From: Diogma glabrata
Taxonomy: Eukaryota; Arthropoda; Insecta; Diptera; Cylindrotomidae
Assembly: GCA_963693315.1 (NCBI GenBank)
Contig: OY856186.1
Location: forward strand, 95,956,943-96,020,942
Direction: 5' to 3'
Length of the DNA stretch: 64,000 nt
The position numbers and the translations under genes are program-made. The notes below the pieces were generated by a model. It made no database searches and had not been told where the DNA came from. It saw only the letters and a list, made by a program, of their open reading frames with translations. The first letter of the stretch is position 1; every line of letters starts with the position of its first letter. This document shows, piece by piece, positions 1-9,719 of this stretch.

Positions 1-5
1 AATTT

Positions 6-194
6 TTGTCAATAAAAGAGGGATTAATGATTCGAGGGGAAGATTTCCACATTTGGAAATGCCGTCAATTGTTTCACCAATACATGGTAGATATGTATGC
101 AAAAACATTCGAAACAGAACGTTTAATATTCATTCGATTAAATCAAACCAAGCTTTTCTCTGAAGTACCAGTATATTTGCGAGAGCCAATTTAA
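6..194 (+). pseudogene. Helitron Rep (Helitron_like_N) fragment, left arm
   Basis: The frame reads FHIWKCRQLFHQYMVDMYAK followed by ETERLIFIRLNQTKL. This matches the pattern I know from the Helitron-like N-terminal region of the Rep/helicase protein (RxLFxQYxVDxYxKxExxRLxxIRxNQ). Only about 60 residues remain open before a stop at 192-194. The rolling-circle catalytic motifs are not visible. A mirror copy lies at 3111-3299 on the minus strand. The assignment is by motif memory, not by search. Confidence 0.72.
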
Positions 195-1035
195 TATGAC
201 GGTTATTCACAACTAACGCACACACACAAAATCATCTCAAATGCACACGGCAAATATCCGATGCCAGCTTCGATAAAGATTTGTAGGAAGTTGTGACGAA
301 AAATATGTAACATGAGCTTTCCAGAACACTGAATCCACTGAATCCAAAGTACGCAAAGTGATATCACCAAGGATTCAGTCAGTTACACGAAATTCAGTTA
401 CATGAAACGATGATCCTTTATATAAAAGAAGAGCCGCAGCAGATGGCGGTAAGGTAACAATATATAGATATGCGAAACGGGAACATGGAAATAGTTCCAT
501 AAACATGGATGGTTGTTCCATATTAATCCTTTGCTACAAAGAACATACAGATCGCACATAAACTTGGAATACGGTATATACGTCAAATCAGTCAAATACG
601 TAAGTTAGAAAGTACTTTAATAAAGGCAACATTTCAGTTTTAGCGTGCTACAATGAAGCAGCACTGGGATGTATGTATCATACATCAATGACACGTGCAG
701 CACTTCACCTCCAAACTAAGTTCGAGCTATGTTTAAAATCATGCTGACCGCTTACTGTTCTTCATCTACAAGAACGTTATGGGAAAAATATAAATCGCAC
801 ATGGTTGATGATATTTCCTGTCCTATATAGCAAAATGATTGAAGATCTGTGCGTAGTATTAGCGAACTTAGTTCTCAATCAATTATTAATGCTACCGTCG
901 AATCGATCTGCTCCGTCGGTCAATGTGAAATTACGTCGTTAATATAAATACAATACTGATGATTAGGTTTAATATAAGTACAATACGGGTGATTAGCATT
1001 TCAATTCAAAAGATCACAATTGTCAATTAAATTGA

Positions 1036-1140
1036 TGTTTGCAATCACCATAAAAAAAGATCACGCTCAATCATTAAAAGTGCGCGCTTTAGATGTAGAA
1101 CGGATTGATTTTCGTATGGACAATTATGTTGCGTAGATAG
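1036..1140 (+). pseudogene. Helitron helicase C-terminal remnant, left arm
   Basis: Translating from about 1036 gives FAITIKKDHAQSLKVRALDVE and then DFRMDNYVA before a stop. This is a decayed form of the Pif1-like helicase end of Helitrons ([11 protein letters not shown]...LDLE...FSHGQLYVA). The better-preserved copy at 24320-24545 in this window supports the reading. The element between this block and the Rep block is much too short for an intact protein, so this is an internally deleted Helitron. The mirror copy is near 2170-2275 on the minus strand. Confidence 0.65.
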
Positions 1141-1582
1141 AATAGAGGCATAAAACTAGATAACCTCTATATCTGAACCAACAATGGAGCCACAACAAAT
1201 AATGTATAACCTGCAGAAGCATCGAGAAATTGAACATTAGAAACCTGTAGGTTCTCTTTTCTTAGTGAGCACTCAGCACATTGAACATATGGGTACTGCG
1301 AACATTTGTAAATCTATTTATGTTCTGTATTATGTTATATATAGAGATGACACACCTCTACTAATTCAACAAGTTGCTTAAATTTTTTTTTGCTTACTTG
1401 AAAACTTATTTGATCGCTAATTTTTCATATATCCGAACTGATCAGTAAGAGTGCTGATTATTTTTCATCCATATTTTTAAAAAGATAAATTAAAAATTCT
1501 CATCTCGATCATTCTCATTACCACTTTTTGAAATCATTGCTACTACGTCAACAAAATGTCTGCGCACAAGCTTTATTTATAA

Positions 1583-1610
1583 GCGTAGCAAAGCACGCCG
1601 GGTCCTGCTA

Positions 1611-1612
<2 letters not shown>
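1583..1612 (+). other. Helitron 3' terminus (hairpin + CTAG/T), left arm
   Basis: GCGTAGCAAAGCACGC at 1583-1598 folds into a 6-bp stem with one bulged A and an AAA loop. About ten bases later the element ends CTAG followed by T (1608-1612). A short GC hairpin just upstream of a CTRR end, inserted next to a T, is the standard Helitron 3' end. Confidence 0.8.

Positions 1613-1705
<93 letters not shown>
1612..1705. repeat. (TA)n microsatellite at the palindrome centre
   Basis: About 94 bp of uninterrupted TA separates the two Helitron 3' ends. Helitrons insert between A and T, so the tract is a natural target, or has expanded after insertion. Confidence 0.97.
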
Positions 1706-1706
<1 letters not shown>

Positions 1707-1734
1707 TAGCAGGACCCGGCGTGCTTTGCTACGC
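1705..1734 (-). other. Helitron 3' terminus, right arm
   Basis: Mirror image of the left end: on the minus strand the hairpin, the CGGGTCCTG spacer and CTAG (1706-1709), followed by T. The two Helitrons therefore face each other tail to tail. Confidence 0.8.
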
Positions 1735-3110
1735 TTATAAATAAAGCTTGTGCACAGACATTTTGTTGACGTAGTAGCAATGATTTCAAAAAGTGGTAAT
1801 GAGAATAATCGCATAATTTTTAATTTATCTTTTTAAAAATATGGATGAAAAATAATCAGCACTCTTACTGATCAGTTCGGATATATGAAAAATTAGCGAT
1901 CAAATAAGTTTTCAAGTAAGCAAAAAAAAATTTAAGCAACTTGTTGAATTAGTAGAGGTGTGTCATCTCTATATATAACATAATACAGAACATAAATAGA
2001 TTTACAAATGTTCGCAGTACCCGTATGTTCAATGTGCTGAGTGCTCACTAAGAAAAGAGAACCTACAGGTTTCTAATGTTCAATTTCTCGATGCTTCTGC
2101 AGGTTATACATTATTTGTTGTGGCTCCATTGTTGGTTCAGATATAGAGGTTATCTAGTTTTATGCCTCTATTCTATCTACGCAACATAATTGTCCATTCG
2201 AAAATCAATCCGTTCTACATCTAAAGCGCGCACTTTTAATGATTGAGCGTGATCTTTTTTTATGGTGATTGCAAACATCAATTTAATTGACAATTGTGAT
2301 CTTTTGAATTGAAATGCTAATCACCCGTATTGTACTTATATTAAACCTAATCATCAGTATTGTATTTATATTAACGACGTAATTTCACATTGACCGACGG
2401 AGCAGATCGATTCGACGGTAGCATTAATAATTGATTGAGAGCTAAGTTCGCTAATACTACGCACAGATCTTCAATCATTTTGCTATATAGGACAGGAAAT
2501 ATCATCAACCATGTGCGATTTATATTTTTTCCCATAACGTTCTTGTAGATGAAGAACAGTAAGCGGTCAGCATGATTTTAAACATAGCTCGAACTTAGTT
2601 TGGAGGTGAAGTGCTGCACGTGTCATTGATGAATGATACATACATCCCAGTGCTGCTTCATTGTAGCACGCTAAAACTGAAATGTTGCCTTTATTAAAGT
2701 ACTTTCTAACTTACGTATTTGACTGATTTGACGTATATACCGTATTCCAAGTTTATGTGCGATCTGTATGTTCTTTGTAGCAAAGGATTAATATGGAACA
2801 ACCATCCATGTTTATGGAACTATTTCCATGTTCCCGTTTCGCATATCTATATATTGTTACCTTACCGCCATCTGCTGCGGCTCTTCTTTTATATAAAGGA
2901 TCATCGTTTCATGTAACTGAATTTCGTGTAACTGACTGAATCCTTGGTGATATCACTTTGCGTACTTTGGATTCAGTGTTCTGGAAAGCTCATGTTACAT
3001 ATTTTTCGTCACAACTTCCTACAAATCTTTATCGAAGCTGGCATCGGATATTTGCCGTGTGCATTTGAGATGATTTTGTGTGTGTGCGTTAGTTGTGAAT
3101 AACCGTCATA

Positions 3111-3299
3111 TTAAATTGGCTCTCGCAAATATACTGGTACTTCAGAGAAAAGCTTGGTTTGATTTAATCGAATGAATATTAAACGTTCTGTTTCGAATGT
3201 TTTTGCATACATATCTACCATGTATTGGTGAAACAATTGACGGCATTTCCAAATGTGGAAATCTTCCCCTCGAATCATTAATCCCTCTTTTATTGACAA
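3111..3299 (-). pseudogene. Helitron Rep fragment, right arm
   Basis: Its translation is the same as that of the plus-strand frame at 6-194, so the two arms have not diverged in this segment. It has the same RQLFHQYMVDMYAK motif and the same stop. It is a fragment with no catalytic residues visible. Confidence 0.72.
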
Positions 3300-3304
3300 A
3301 AATT

Positions 3305-4070
3305 ATATCCCGGTTGAAATTTATTGCCGACTTTATTAATTGTCACTTCGTTTATTGTCCGAGCATTGAATCTTCTCATATGTTCTCAAGCAGGCGTTTT
3401 GTCAACCTGACCTATTGAAACTTATATATGTATCACATACATCATGTCAACTGCTGTTTTGAACAAATGCACAAAATCGTTTTTTGAAATCTGGTTTTCA
3501 AAAAAATTATCAAAATGCCATTCCGTGTAGAAGTATTTGGTAAAATATACAATAGAGCCAATTTCCATGCAATGAGCAAAAATGAAATAGAACATTTTTA
3601 TGACCGTATGTATATAAATGTATGTACAAATGTGTTGAATGGTCTAGTGGTTAGCACTACTTCCATTTAGGTCAAAGTGTTGTTATACAAAGTCATTAAC
3701 AAACATAAACACACTGGTTACACAATAACACTGGACACTGGAGTGGTTATACAATTAACCGGTAATCAGCAAATATGGTTGATAAATTGGACAAAACTAT
3801 ATATGGGTGATCAGATCACCCATACATAACTAATCGATTAAATTAAGTCTTTAAGTGAAACTCGACCATAAAAAGATTGAATTGAGATTAATGCAGGTGA
3901 GGGGCGCTTGTCGACAGCTTACATTCCTATATGAAACGCATATTGCTAAAAAAAAATATATAATAACCTTTCTGAATGCAACATTGTGTCCAAATTTCAA
4001 GAGAATCGATCCAGTACATTCCTAGATTGCCTATTTTGAACCTACGAACATTTGCATTTGTATTTATCAT
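3305..4070. other. AT-rich spacer with a tRNA-like A-box
   Basis: No coding region. At 3642-3665 GGTCTAGTGGTTAGCAC resembles the A-box half of tRNA-Glu/Asp and of tRNA-derived SINEs. No B-box (GGTTCGANTCC) or tRNA fold follows, so at most this is a decayed SINE head. The rest is unremarkable. Confidence 0.4.
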
Positions 4071-4110
4071 ATATAGATATGTAGATAGAAGATAGATAGA
4101 TAGATTAATA
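4071..4110 (+). repeat. Short imperfect (ATAG)n tract
   Basis: ATAGATATGTAGATAGAAGATAGATAGATAGATT is a small degenerate tetranucleotide repeat preceding the direct-repeat array. Confidence 0.6.
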
Positions 4111-4129
4111 GATTGATCAGTTGTTGACT

Positions 4130-5395
4130 ACTGAGAATTGAAGAGTATTCCAGTACTAATATCGCAATTAAAAAATGGAGGTTGGTGGTAGAAGGGGGAA
4201 AATAAGGGATTATATGTATTTTGTAAAGACAAATCATAAAAAAATAAAAATAAAAAAATTTGGTCTGAAAAATACAAAACATTTTGGGGGGGAGGGCCCC
4301 CCTTATCACTTATGTGTATAAAAAATAGTTTACGACCGATTCTCAGACCTACCGTATATACACATAAAATTTCATGGAAATCGATCAGGCCGTTTCGAAG
4401 GAGTAATTGAAGAGTATTCCAGTACTAATATCGCAATTAAAAAATGTAGGTTGGTGGTAGAAGAGGGAAAATTAGGGATTATAATGTCAAATCATAAAAA
4501 AATAAAAATAAAAAATTTTGTCTGAAAAATACAAAAAATTTTTGGGGGGAGGGCCCCCCTTATCACTTAAGGCTATAAAACATAGTTTATAACCGATTCT
4601 CAGACCTACCGAGTATACACATAAAATTTCATGGAAATCAGTCAATGTTTTTAATGTCAAATCATAAAAAAATAAAAATAAAAAATTTTGTCTGAAAAAT
4701 ACAAAAAATGTTTGGGGGGAGGGCCCCCCTTATCACTTAAGGCTATAAAACATAGTTTATAACCGATTCTCAGACCTACCGAGTATACACATAAAATTTC
4801 ATGGAAATCAGTCAAGCCGTTTCGGAGGAGTAATTGAAGAGTATTTCAGTACTAATATCGCAATTAAAAAATGGGCGTTGGTGGTAGAAGGGAGAAAATG
4901 AAGGATTATATGTATTTTTTAATGTCAAATCATAAAAAAATAAAAGTAAAAAATTTTGTTTCAAAAATACAAAAAATTTTTGGGGGGAGGGCCCCCCTTA
5001 TCACTTAAGGGTATAAAAAATAGTTTACAACTGACTCTCAGACCTACCGTATATACACATAAAATTTCATGGAAATCAGTCAAGCCGTTTCGGAGGAGTA
5101 ATTGAAGAGTATTTCAGTACTAATATCGCAATTAAAAAATGGGGGTTGGTGGTAGAAGGGAGAAAATTAGGGATTATATGTATTTTTTAATGTCAAATCA
5201 TAAAAAAATAAAAATAAAAAATTTTGTCTGAAAAATACAAAAAAATTTTGGGGGGAGGGCCCCCCTTATCACTTAAGGGTATAAAAAATAGTTTACAACC
5301 GATTCTCAGACCTACCGTATATACACATAAAATTTCATGGAAATCAGTCAAGCCGTTTCGGAGGAGTTTAATTACAAACACTGTGACACGAGAAT
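4130..5395 (+). repeat. Tandem array of about 260-bp units with an RTE/SINE-like 3' tail
   Basis: The marker GAGGGCCCCCCTTATCAC recurs at 4292, 4549, 4719, 4987 and 5255, giving spacings of 257, 170 (internally deleted unit), 268 and 268. Each full unit runs from TTGAAGAGTATTCCAGTAC through a G-run/C-run block to AAATTTCATGGAAATCAGTC and AAGCCGTTTCGGAGGAG. The last block, followed by CACTGTGACACGAGAATTTTATATATA and then (TA)n, is the kind of 3' tail shared by many insect RTE-type LINEs and SINEs. The array therefore looks like a multiplied 3' end or a SINE with a tandem body. Open frames across it are not conserved as proteins. Confidence 0.85.
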
Positions 5396-5396
5396 T

Positions 5397-5406
5397 TTAT
5401 ATATAT

Positions 5407-5477
<71 letters not shown>
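5397..5477. repeat. (TA)n microsatellite
   Basis: About 80 bp of TA follows the 3' tail of the array and abuts the 5' end of the next LINE. Confidence 0.95.
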
Positions 5478-5480
<3 letters not shown>

Positions 5481-5982
5481 TAGACCCCCTCACTGGTCTG
5501 ATTAGACCGTGATACGGGACTTGGTGAACCCGAGATACCTGAAATATAGTGGGCTCTAGCCTGCTATTGCAAACCGTAAACCTGTTGTCATGTCTAGCGG
5601 GAACGGGGACCTTGGCTCAGCCGCCCGGGTCGCGGGAAGGTGCTCCCTTATTAGCACCCTCTAGTGGGTACACACTAGAGAGGACTCATGTAGGGTCAAA
5701 CCATGAAAAGTGCCAACTTCTGGTCATCTGTCGCCCCCAGTTGTATATAGACTTCTAACAGGTATAGACGAAGGCCTGTTGGTGACATTTATTGCGTCTT
5801 AACTCGTGGGAACAATATGGATAAATATGTTAGTCACCTTTTAAATTTTTTAAAAATTTTGTTTTCACCTGTTTATTATTTCTTACATCCTATCATGAAA
5901 TATTGGCCTATGTCATATTTTATTATATGATAGGATTTATTGTTTAGTTACCCATTTTTAAAACAAATTATATTTTGATCAA

Positions 5983-6927
5983 ATGACTATTACATTTGAT
6001 ATAAAATTTAAAATGCACATCCAAAATATTTGTGGATTGAATGCCAACCTTGACGCCGTGCAACATCATCTCGAGCACGACCAACCGCATATTCTTTTTC
6101 TTACAGAAACACAAGTTTCTGAAAACTATCCCTATAACGTAACACTAAATTCTAAATATAGGCTTGAATCAGCTTTTAAACTTCATCAAGGTGTATGTGC
6201 ATACATTCATGAGAGTGTTGCATATAAACGCTTTCCAAATTATGAAGTACATAGTGATGGCTACACCACAGTAGTATTAAAGGTTTGTCTACCTGAAATT
6301 TCTTTTTTCACAATAGCTCCATACCGGTCCCCAAAAAAACATAATCCCAATTTTTTTAATCTCTTGACTAATGTTGTTGACGAAATTAGAGCACAAATTC
6401 AAAATTACAAATCGTGGTTAGAATTTTCCAAAATGACCGACGGCAACAACAATGGAAGGCAGGCAGAAATATTTGCTGCATCGCACGACCTGACGCAGAT
6501 TGTAAAAAGCCCAACTTTCACTCCTCGTAATGGCGGTGATAAAAGTTTTCTCTTAGACCTTTATCTCACATCTATGCCAGATATTACGAGTGTCGATGTC
6601 GATAAGAGTAGTATTGGAAATTCTGACCATTATCTAATCACATCAATTATCAAAACTGATTTGCTACAAACTAGAGTTCCCAAATCCCGTAAAATATTTC
6701 ACTTTTCAAAAATGGACACCAATGGTCTCCGAAGTTTTTTTCAAGGTTTCCCTTTTGATCGTCATTGTTTTTATACTGACGATGTAAATGTTTCTGCTCA
6801 AAAATTTACTGAAACTATTCTATTCGGTATTAACAAATTCGTTCCCTTTTTTATAATGAAACCCCAACAAAAATATTTGTTTTCGAAAGCAGCCAAATTG
6901 GCTCTTGGAAACAAACGTCGTATTTAA
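5983..6927 (+). pseudogene. LINE apurinic-like endonuclease (EN) domain, degraded
   Basis: Near residue 15 the frame reads IQNICGLNANLDAVQHHLE, then HILFLTETQVS (catalytic Glu of the APE fold), GVCAYIHESV, and near the end NSDHYLITSI with the catalytic Asp-His pair. The central GDFN block expected between the APYRSP and TDGNNNGRQAEIFA segments is missing, so a few dozen residues have been deleted in frame. The role in the family is to nick target DNA and prime reverse transcription. The frame ends before the RT domain, which continues in another frame from 7047. Confidence 0.8.
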
Positions 6928-7046
6928 TATTTAGATTCATAAAAAGAGCTCTGCTAATCGATACCAAAGGCTAATAAAATATCAAACCAGATAATTGAAA
7001 ACGAAAAACAGAGATTGACAGAGCGAAAGCAGCAAAACTTTCGAGT

Positions 7047-8195
7047 ATGTCAATTTCTGACAAAAGTTTTTACAGTGCCATTAATTCTTTAAATTCTAGT
7101 ATTAAATCTTCTATCCCTCCTATCATTGAGGGTGACTTAACCATTACTGACCCTGCAAGGAAAGCTACATTGTTCGAGGAACGCTTTGCTTCAAATTCAA
7201 CAGTTTTAGAAACTCCTAAAGAAATACCCCAAATTCAGTCTTCAGGAGTTAATATAAAACAATTACATTTCAAACCCAAAATTGTCGAACAACTTTTAAG
7301 GGGGTTAAACAACAACAAAGCCTCTGGTCTGAACAACATTCCTCCTGTTATTCTAAAAACATTTTCAAAAGATCTTGCACCGACTCTCACCAAAATATTC
7401 TATAAATCCTATAAATCTGGTATTTTTCCATCCTGCTGGAAGTTGGCCAATGTCCAGCCTGTCCCAAAAAAAGGAACGAAATATGATATTTCAAATTATA
7501 GATCAATAGCCTTACTCTCAGTCATGTCTAAAATATACGAGCACTATATTAATTCACATGTCTCCAAATTTTTGGAAGATAACCATTTGATATCTCACAG
7601 CCAATATGGTTTTAGAAACAAAAGATCAACAACCGATCTATTGAACTATGTGGCACATCTTTGGAATAGCATACTTGAGAAAGGTGGTGAAACGTACGTG
7701 ATCGCATTAGACATCTCAAAAGCATATAATCGAATCTGGCATGCCAACTTGATCAACAAGCTCGTTGCGTACGATTTTCATCCCGCAGTCGTGAAGTTGA
7801 TTCAAAATTTTCTGTCTAACCGATACATCTTGATATCTATAGATGGCTTTTCTTCTGAGTCTAAATTAATTAACGCTGGGGTACCCCAAGGCTCAGTTTT
7901 ATCTCCCACTTTATTTTTAATTTTTATCAACGAACTGTTGCAAATCACCAGTAACCCAATACATAGTTTTGCAGATGATACACTGCACAAGTCATTCGTC
8001 CCCCTATCTTCAAAGGGTAAAATTCATGAACGAATAAATCCCGTCCGGAGAGACGCTGCCATAAATGTAAACGAGGACCTAAAAAAAGTGGCCGATTGGG
8101 GTGACAAAAATTTGGTCAATTTTAATTCCACCAAAACACAGCTATTGGATTGTTTCCATATCAAAGAACGAGTTTCCCAACGATATTTTAATTGA
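7047..8195 (+). pseudogene. LINE reverse transcriptase domain, frameshifted
   Basis: RT landmarks in order: NNNKASGLNNIPP, VQPVPKKGTKYDISNYRSIA, SQYGFRNKRSTTDLL, VIALDISKAYNRIWH (first catalytic Asp), AGVPQGSVLSPTLF and SFADDTLHKS (FADD box). One residue seems lost after FADD compared with the usual FADDSTLH. The frame is broken near 8165, where the C-terminal part continues in the frame seen at 8101-8442. Confidence 0.88.
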
Positions 8196-8847
8196 TATGT
8201 GTGACGACCAAATAGACGAATGTGAAAGCATTCGTTTATTGGGAGTCACAATACCCAATGACTTACTCTGGAACGATCATATAATGGCCAGGGCAAAGAG
8301 CGCGTCAAAAAAACTCGGTCTCCTCAATAGATGTAAAAAATATTTTACTTCGTATCAGTTACTCTACATTTATAAGTCCTATATTCGTCCCTGCATGGAG
8401 TATTGTTGTCAAGTTTGGGCGCTGCATCTGTTACTATCCTAGCTCTTTTGGACTCTGTTCAAAAGCGTGCTATGCGTATTGTTGGTGATCGAAATTGAAC
8501 ATTAAATCTTGATTCCCTACAACATCGTCGCACTGTTGCTGATCTCGTTGTTTTTTTATAAATATCGGCAACAGCAGTGCTCGGATGAAATCAGGTCCAT
8601 AATGCCCCAGACATATGTTTTTCCCCGTTTGACTCGTCAATCGGTTTGTGCAGGCGGTCGGACTGTCGAGATTACTCACTGTCATACTCATAGTAATAAA
8701 ATGCAAAGGGTTTTCTTTGTGCGTACATCGTACAAATGGAATGCTTTGCCCGAATCAATAGTCTCGAGTGCCTTCAATCCACAAAGATTTAAAAAAAACG
8801 TCCATCAACACCTCAAGACGCATGTTGTTGTGGGACCAAGGTCTTAA
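8166..8847 (+). pseudogene. LINE C-terminal region (post-RT), several frames
   Basis: Segments IRLLGVTIPNDLLWNDHI, KLGLLNRCKKYFTSYQLLYI and RPCMEYCCQVW are the connection region that follows RT in CR1/Jockey elements. It continues in another frame as LALLDSVQKRAMRIVGD (about 8435-8495) and then IRSIMPQTYVFPRLTRQSV to the stop at 8845-8847. At least two further frameshifts and a stop at about 8557 confirm decay. Confidence 0.8.
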
Positions 8848-8919
8848 AAGGTATCTATGTGTTGTTGTGACACATTTTGTAATTCCTACTACACAACACT
8901 TTTTATTAAAAAAAAAAAA

Positions 8920-9687
8920 TACGCTCCTCGTTAGATAAAGTGTGGGTATTTTAAGATAATCTTTGATTATCCAGTATCACTAAGGAATCATTTTACTTTG
9001 ATTGCTACACAATCCTTTCGAAAGCTGCCTAGATTCATTATATTATAATATAAATAGTCTATGCAAAACCACATACAACGCAAATTCCAAACCACATATA
9101 ATTATATCGGTACTGTATCTATCGTTTGAACTACATACTTCAAATAAAAATTCTATTAAATTTCTTAATTTACGTTTTAATTTTATTTCTATTACTTTTT
9201 GTAACAATAAAATTCACGTGTTGATGTTGATATAATTAAATCATATTTTCTATGTATTACTTTGGTTGCATATAAATGGTGATGTAATAAGAATATATAA
9301 TACCTTAACACTTTTATAAAAAAAACTTACACAAACCCATTTCAAAATTTCACAACTTCTTTAGCTTACCTCAATAGTCAATACCATAGTCAATACAGAA
9401 TTTAGGCTTTTTTATTATTAAGGTCAGAAATGTAATAATATTACGTCATTTAATGTGGGATAGATTTCTTTAGTTTTGTTTGTTTGTAAAAAGAATAGAA
9501 AAAAATTTGCTGATATTTTTTCAAATGTGAAATTAATAAATATGTAAATTCAAATTCAGTCCATTATGTGATTTAAAACAAAAATATCACTTGCAAAAAT
9601 TACATAAAAGTGCAAACAATTGTGCAATGTACGAGAGAAGAGAAAAGATACATACTTACGTATTTAATTTTATGCCTAAATTTTATT
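8920..9687. other. AT-rich unique-looking spacer
   Basis: No protein, RNA gene or repeat recognised between the poly(A) of the Daphne-like LINE and the RTE insertion site. Short frames only. Confidence 0.6.
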
Positions 9688-9698
9688 GCTAAGGTCCT
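9688..9698. repeat. 11-bp TSD, 3' side of RTE element
   Basis: GCTAAGGTCCT here is repeated exactly at 13126-13136 on the other side of the RTE element. Confidence 0.9.
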
Positions 9699-9714
9699 CT
9701 CTCTCTCTCTCTCT
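9697..9714. repeat. (CT)9 tail of the RTE element
   Basis: On the minus strand this is (AG)n immediately after a very short 3' UTR. RTE-clade elements commonly end in a short simple repeat instead of poly(A). Confidence 0.85.
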
Positions 9715-9719
9715 GGCGT

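Larger units (their letters stand above)
1..3304. repeat. Long inverted repeat (palindrome) built from two Helitron copies
   Basis: Bases 1-1611 and 1706-3304 are near-identical reverse complements, separated only by a (TA)n tract. Base 1 pairs with about 3304, and small indels (about 13 nt in total) shift the register between the outer and inner parts. Identical translated segments appear in mirror image (6-194 plus and 3111-3299 minus; 398-595 minus and 2719-2916 plus). The left arm may continue beyond the window, because pairing is still good at base 1. Both arms carry the same Rep and helicase remnants and end at the centre with a Helitron-type 3' terminus. Confidence 0.93.
5478..8919 (+). 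mobile_element. CR1/Daphne-like non-LTR retrotransposon, near full length, decayed
   Basis: The unit has a GC-richer 5' leader (about 5485-5980, including GACCGTGATACGGGACTTGG), an APE endonuclease frame, a reverse transcriptase frame, a C-terminal region and a 3' poly(A) at 8908-8919. At least three frameshifts and one internal deletion break the coding region, so it cannot make its enzyme. Similarity of the RT (SFADDTLH, AGVPQGSVLSPTLF) to Daphne/CR1-group elements is from memory; the clade is tentative. The same 3' end recurs at several places in this window. No clear TSD was found. Confidence 0.82.

Noticed and set aside
1608..1814. Frame rich in Tyr-Ile repeats
   Set aside because: Translation of the (TA)n tract.
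3632..3700. tRNA gene
   Set aside because: Only an A-box-like stretch; no acceptor stem, anticodon arm or B-box found.
4130..5395. CRISPR array
   Set aside because: Units are direct, 260 bp long, without short repeats and unique spacers, in eukaryotic DNA.
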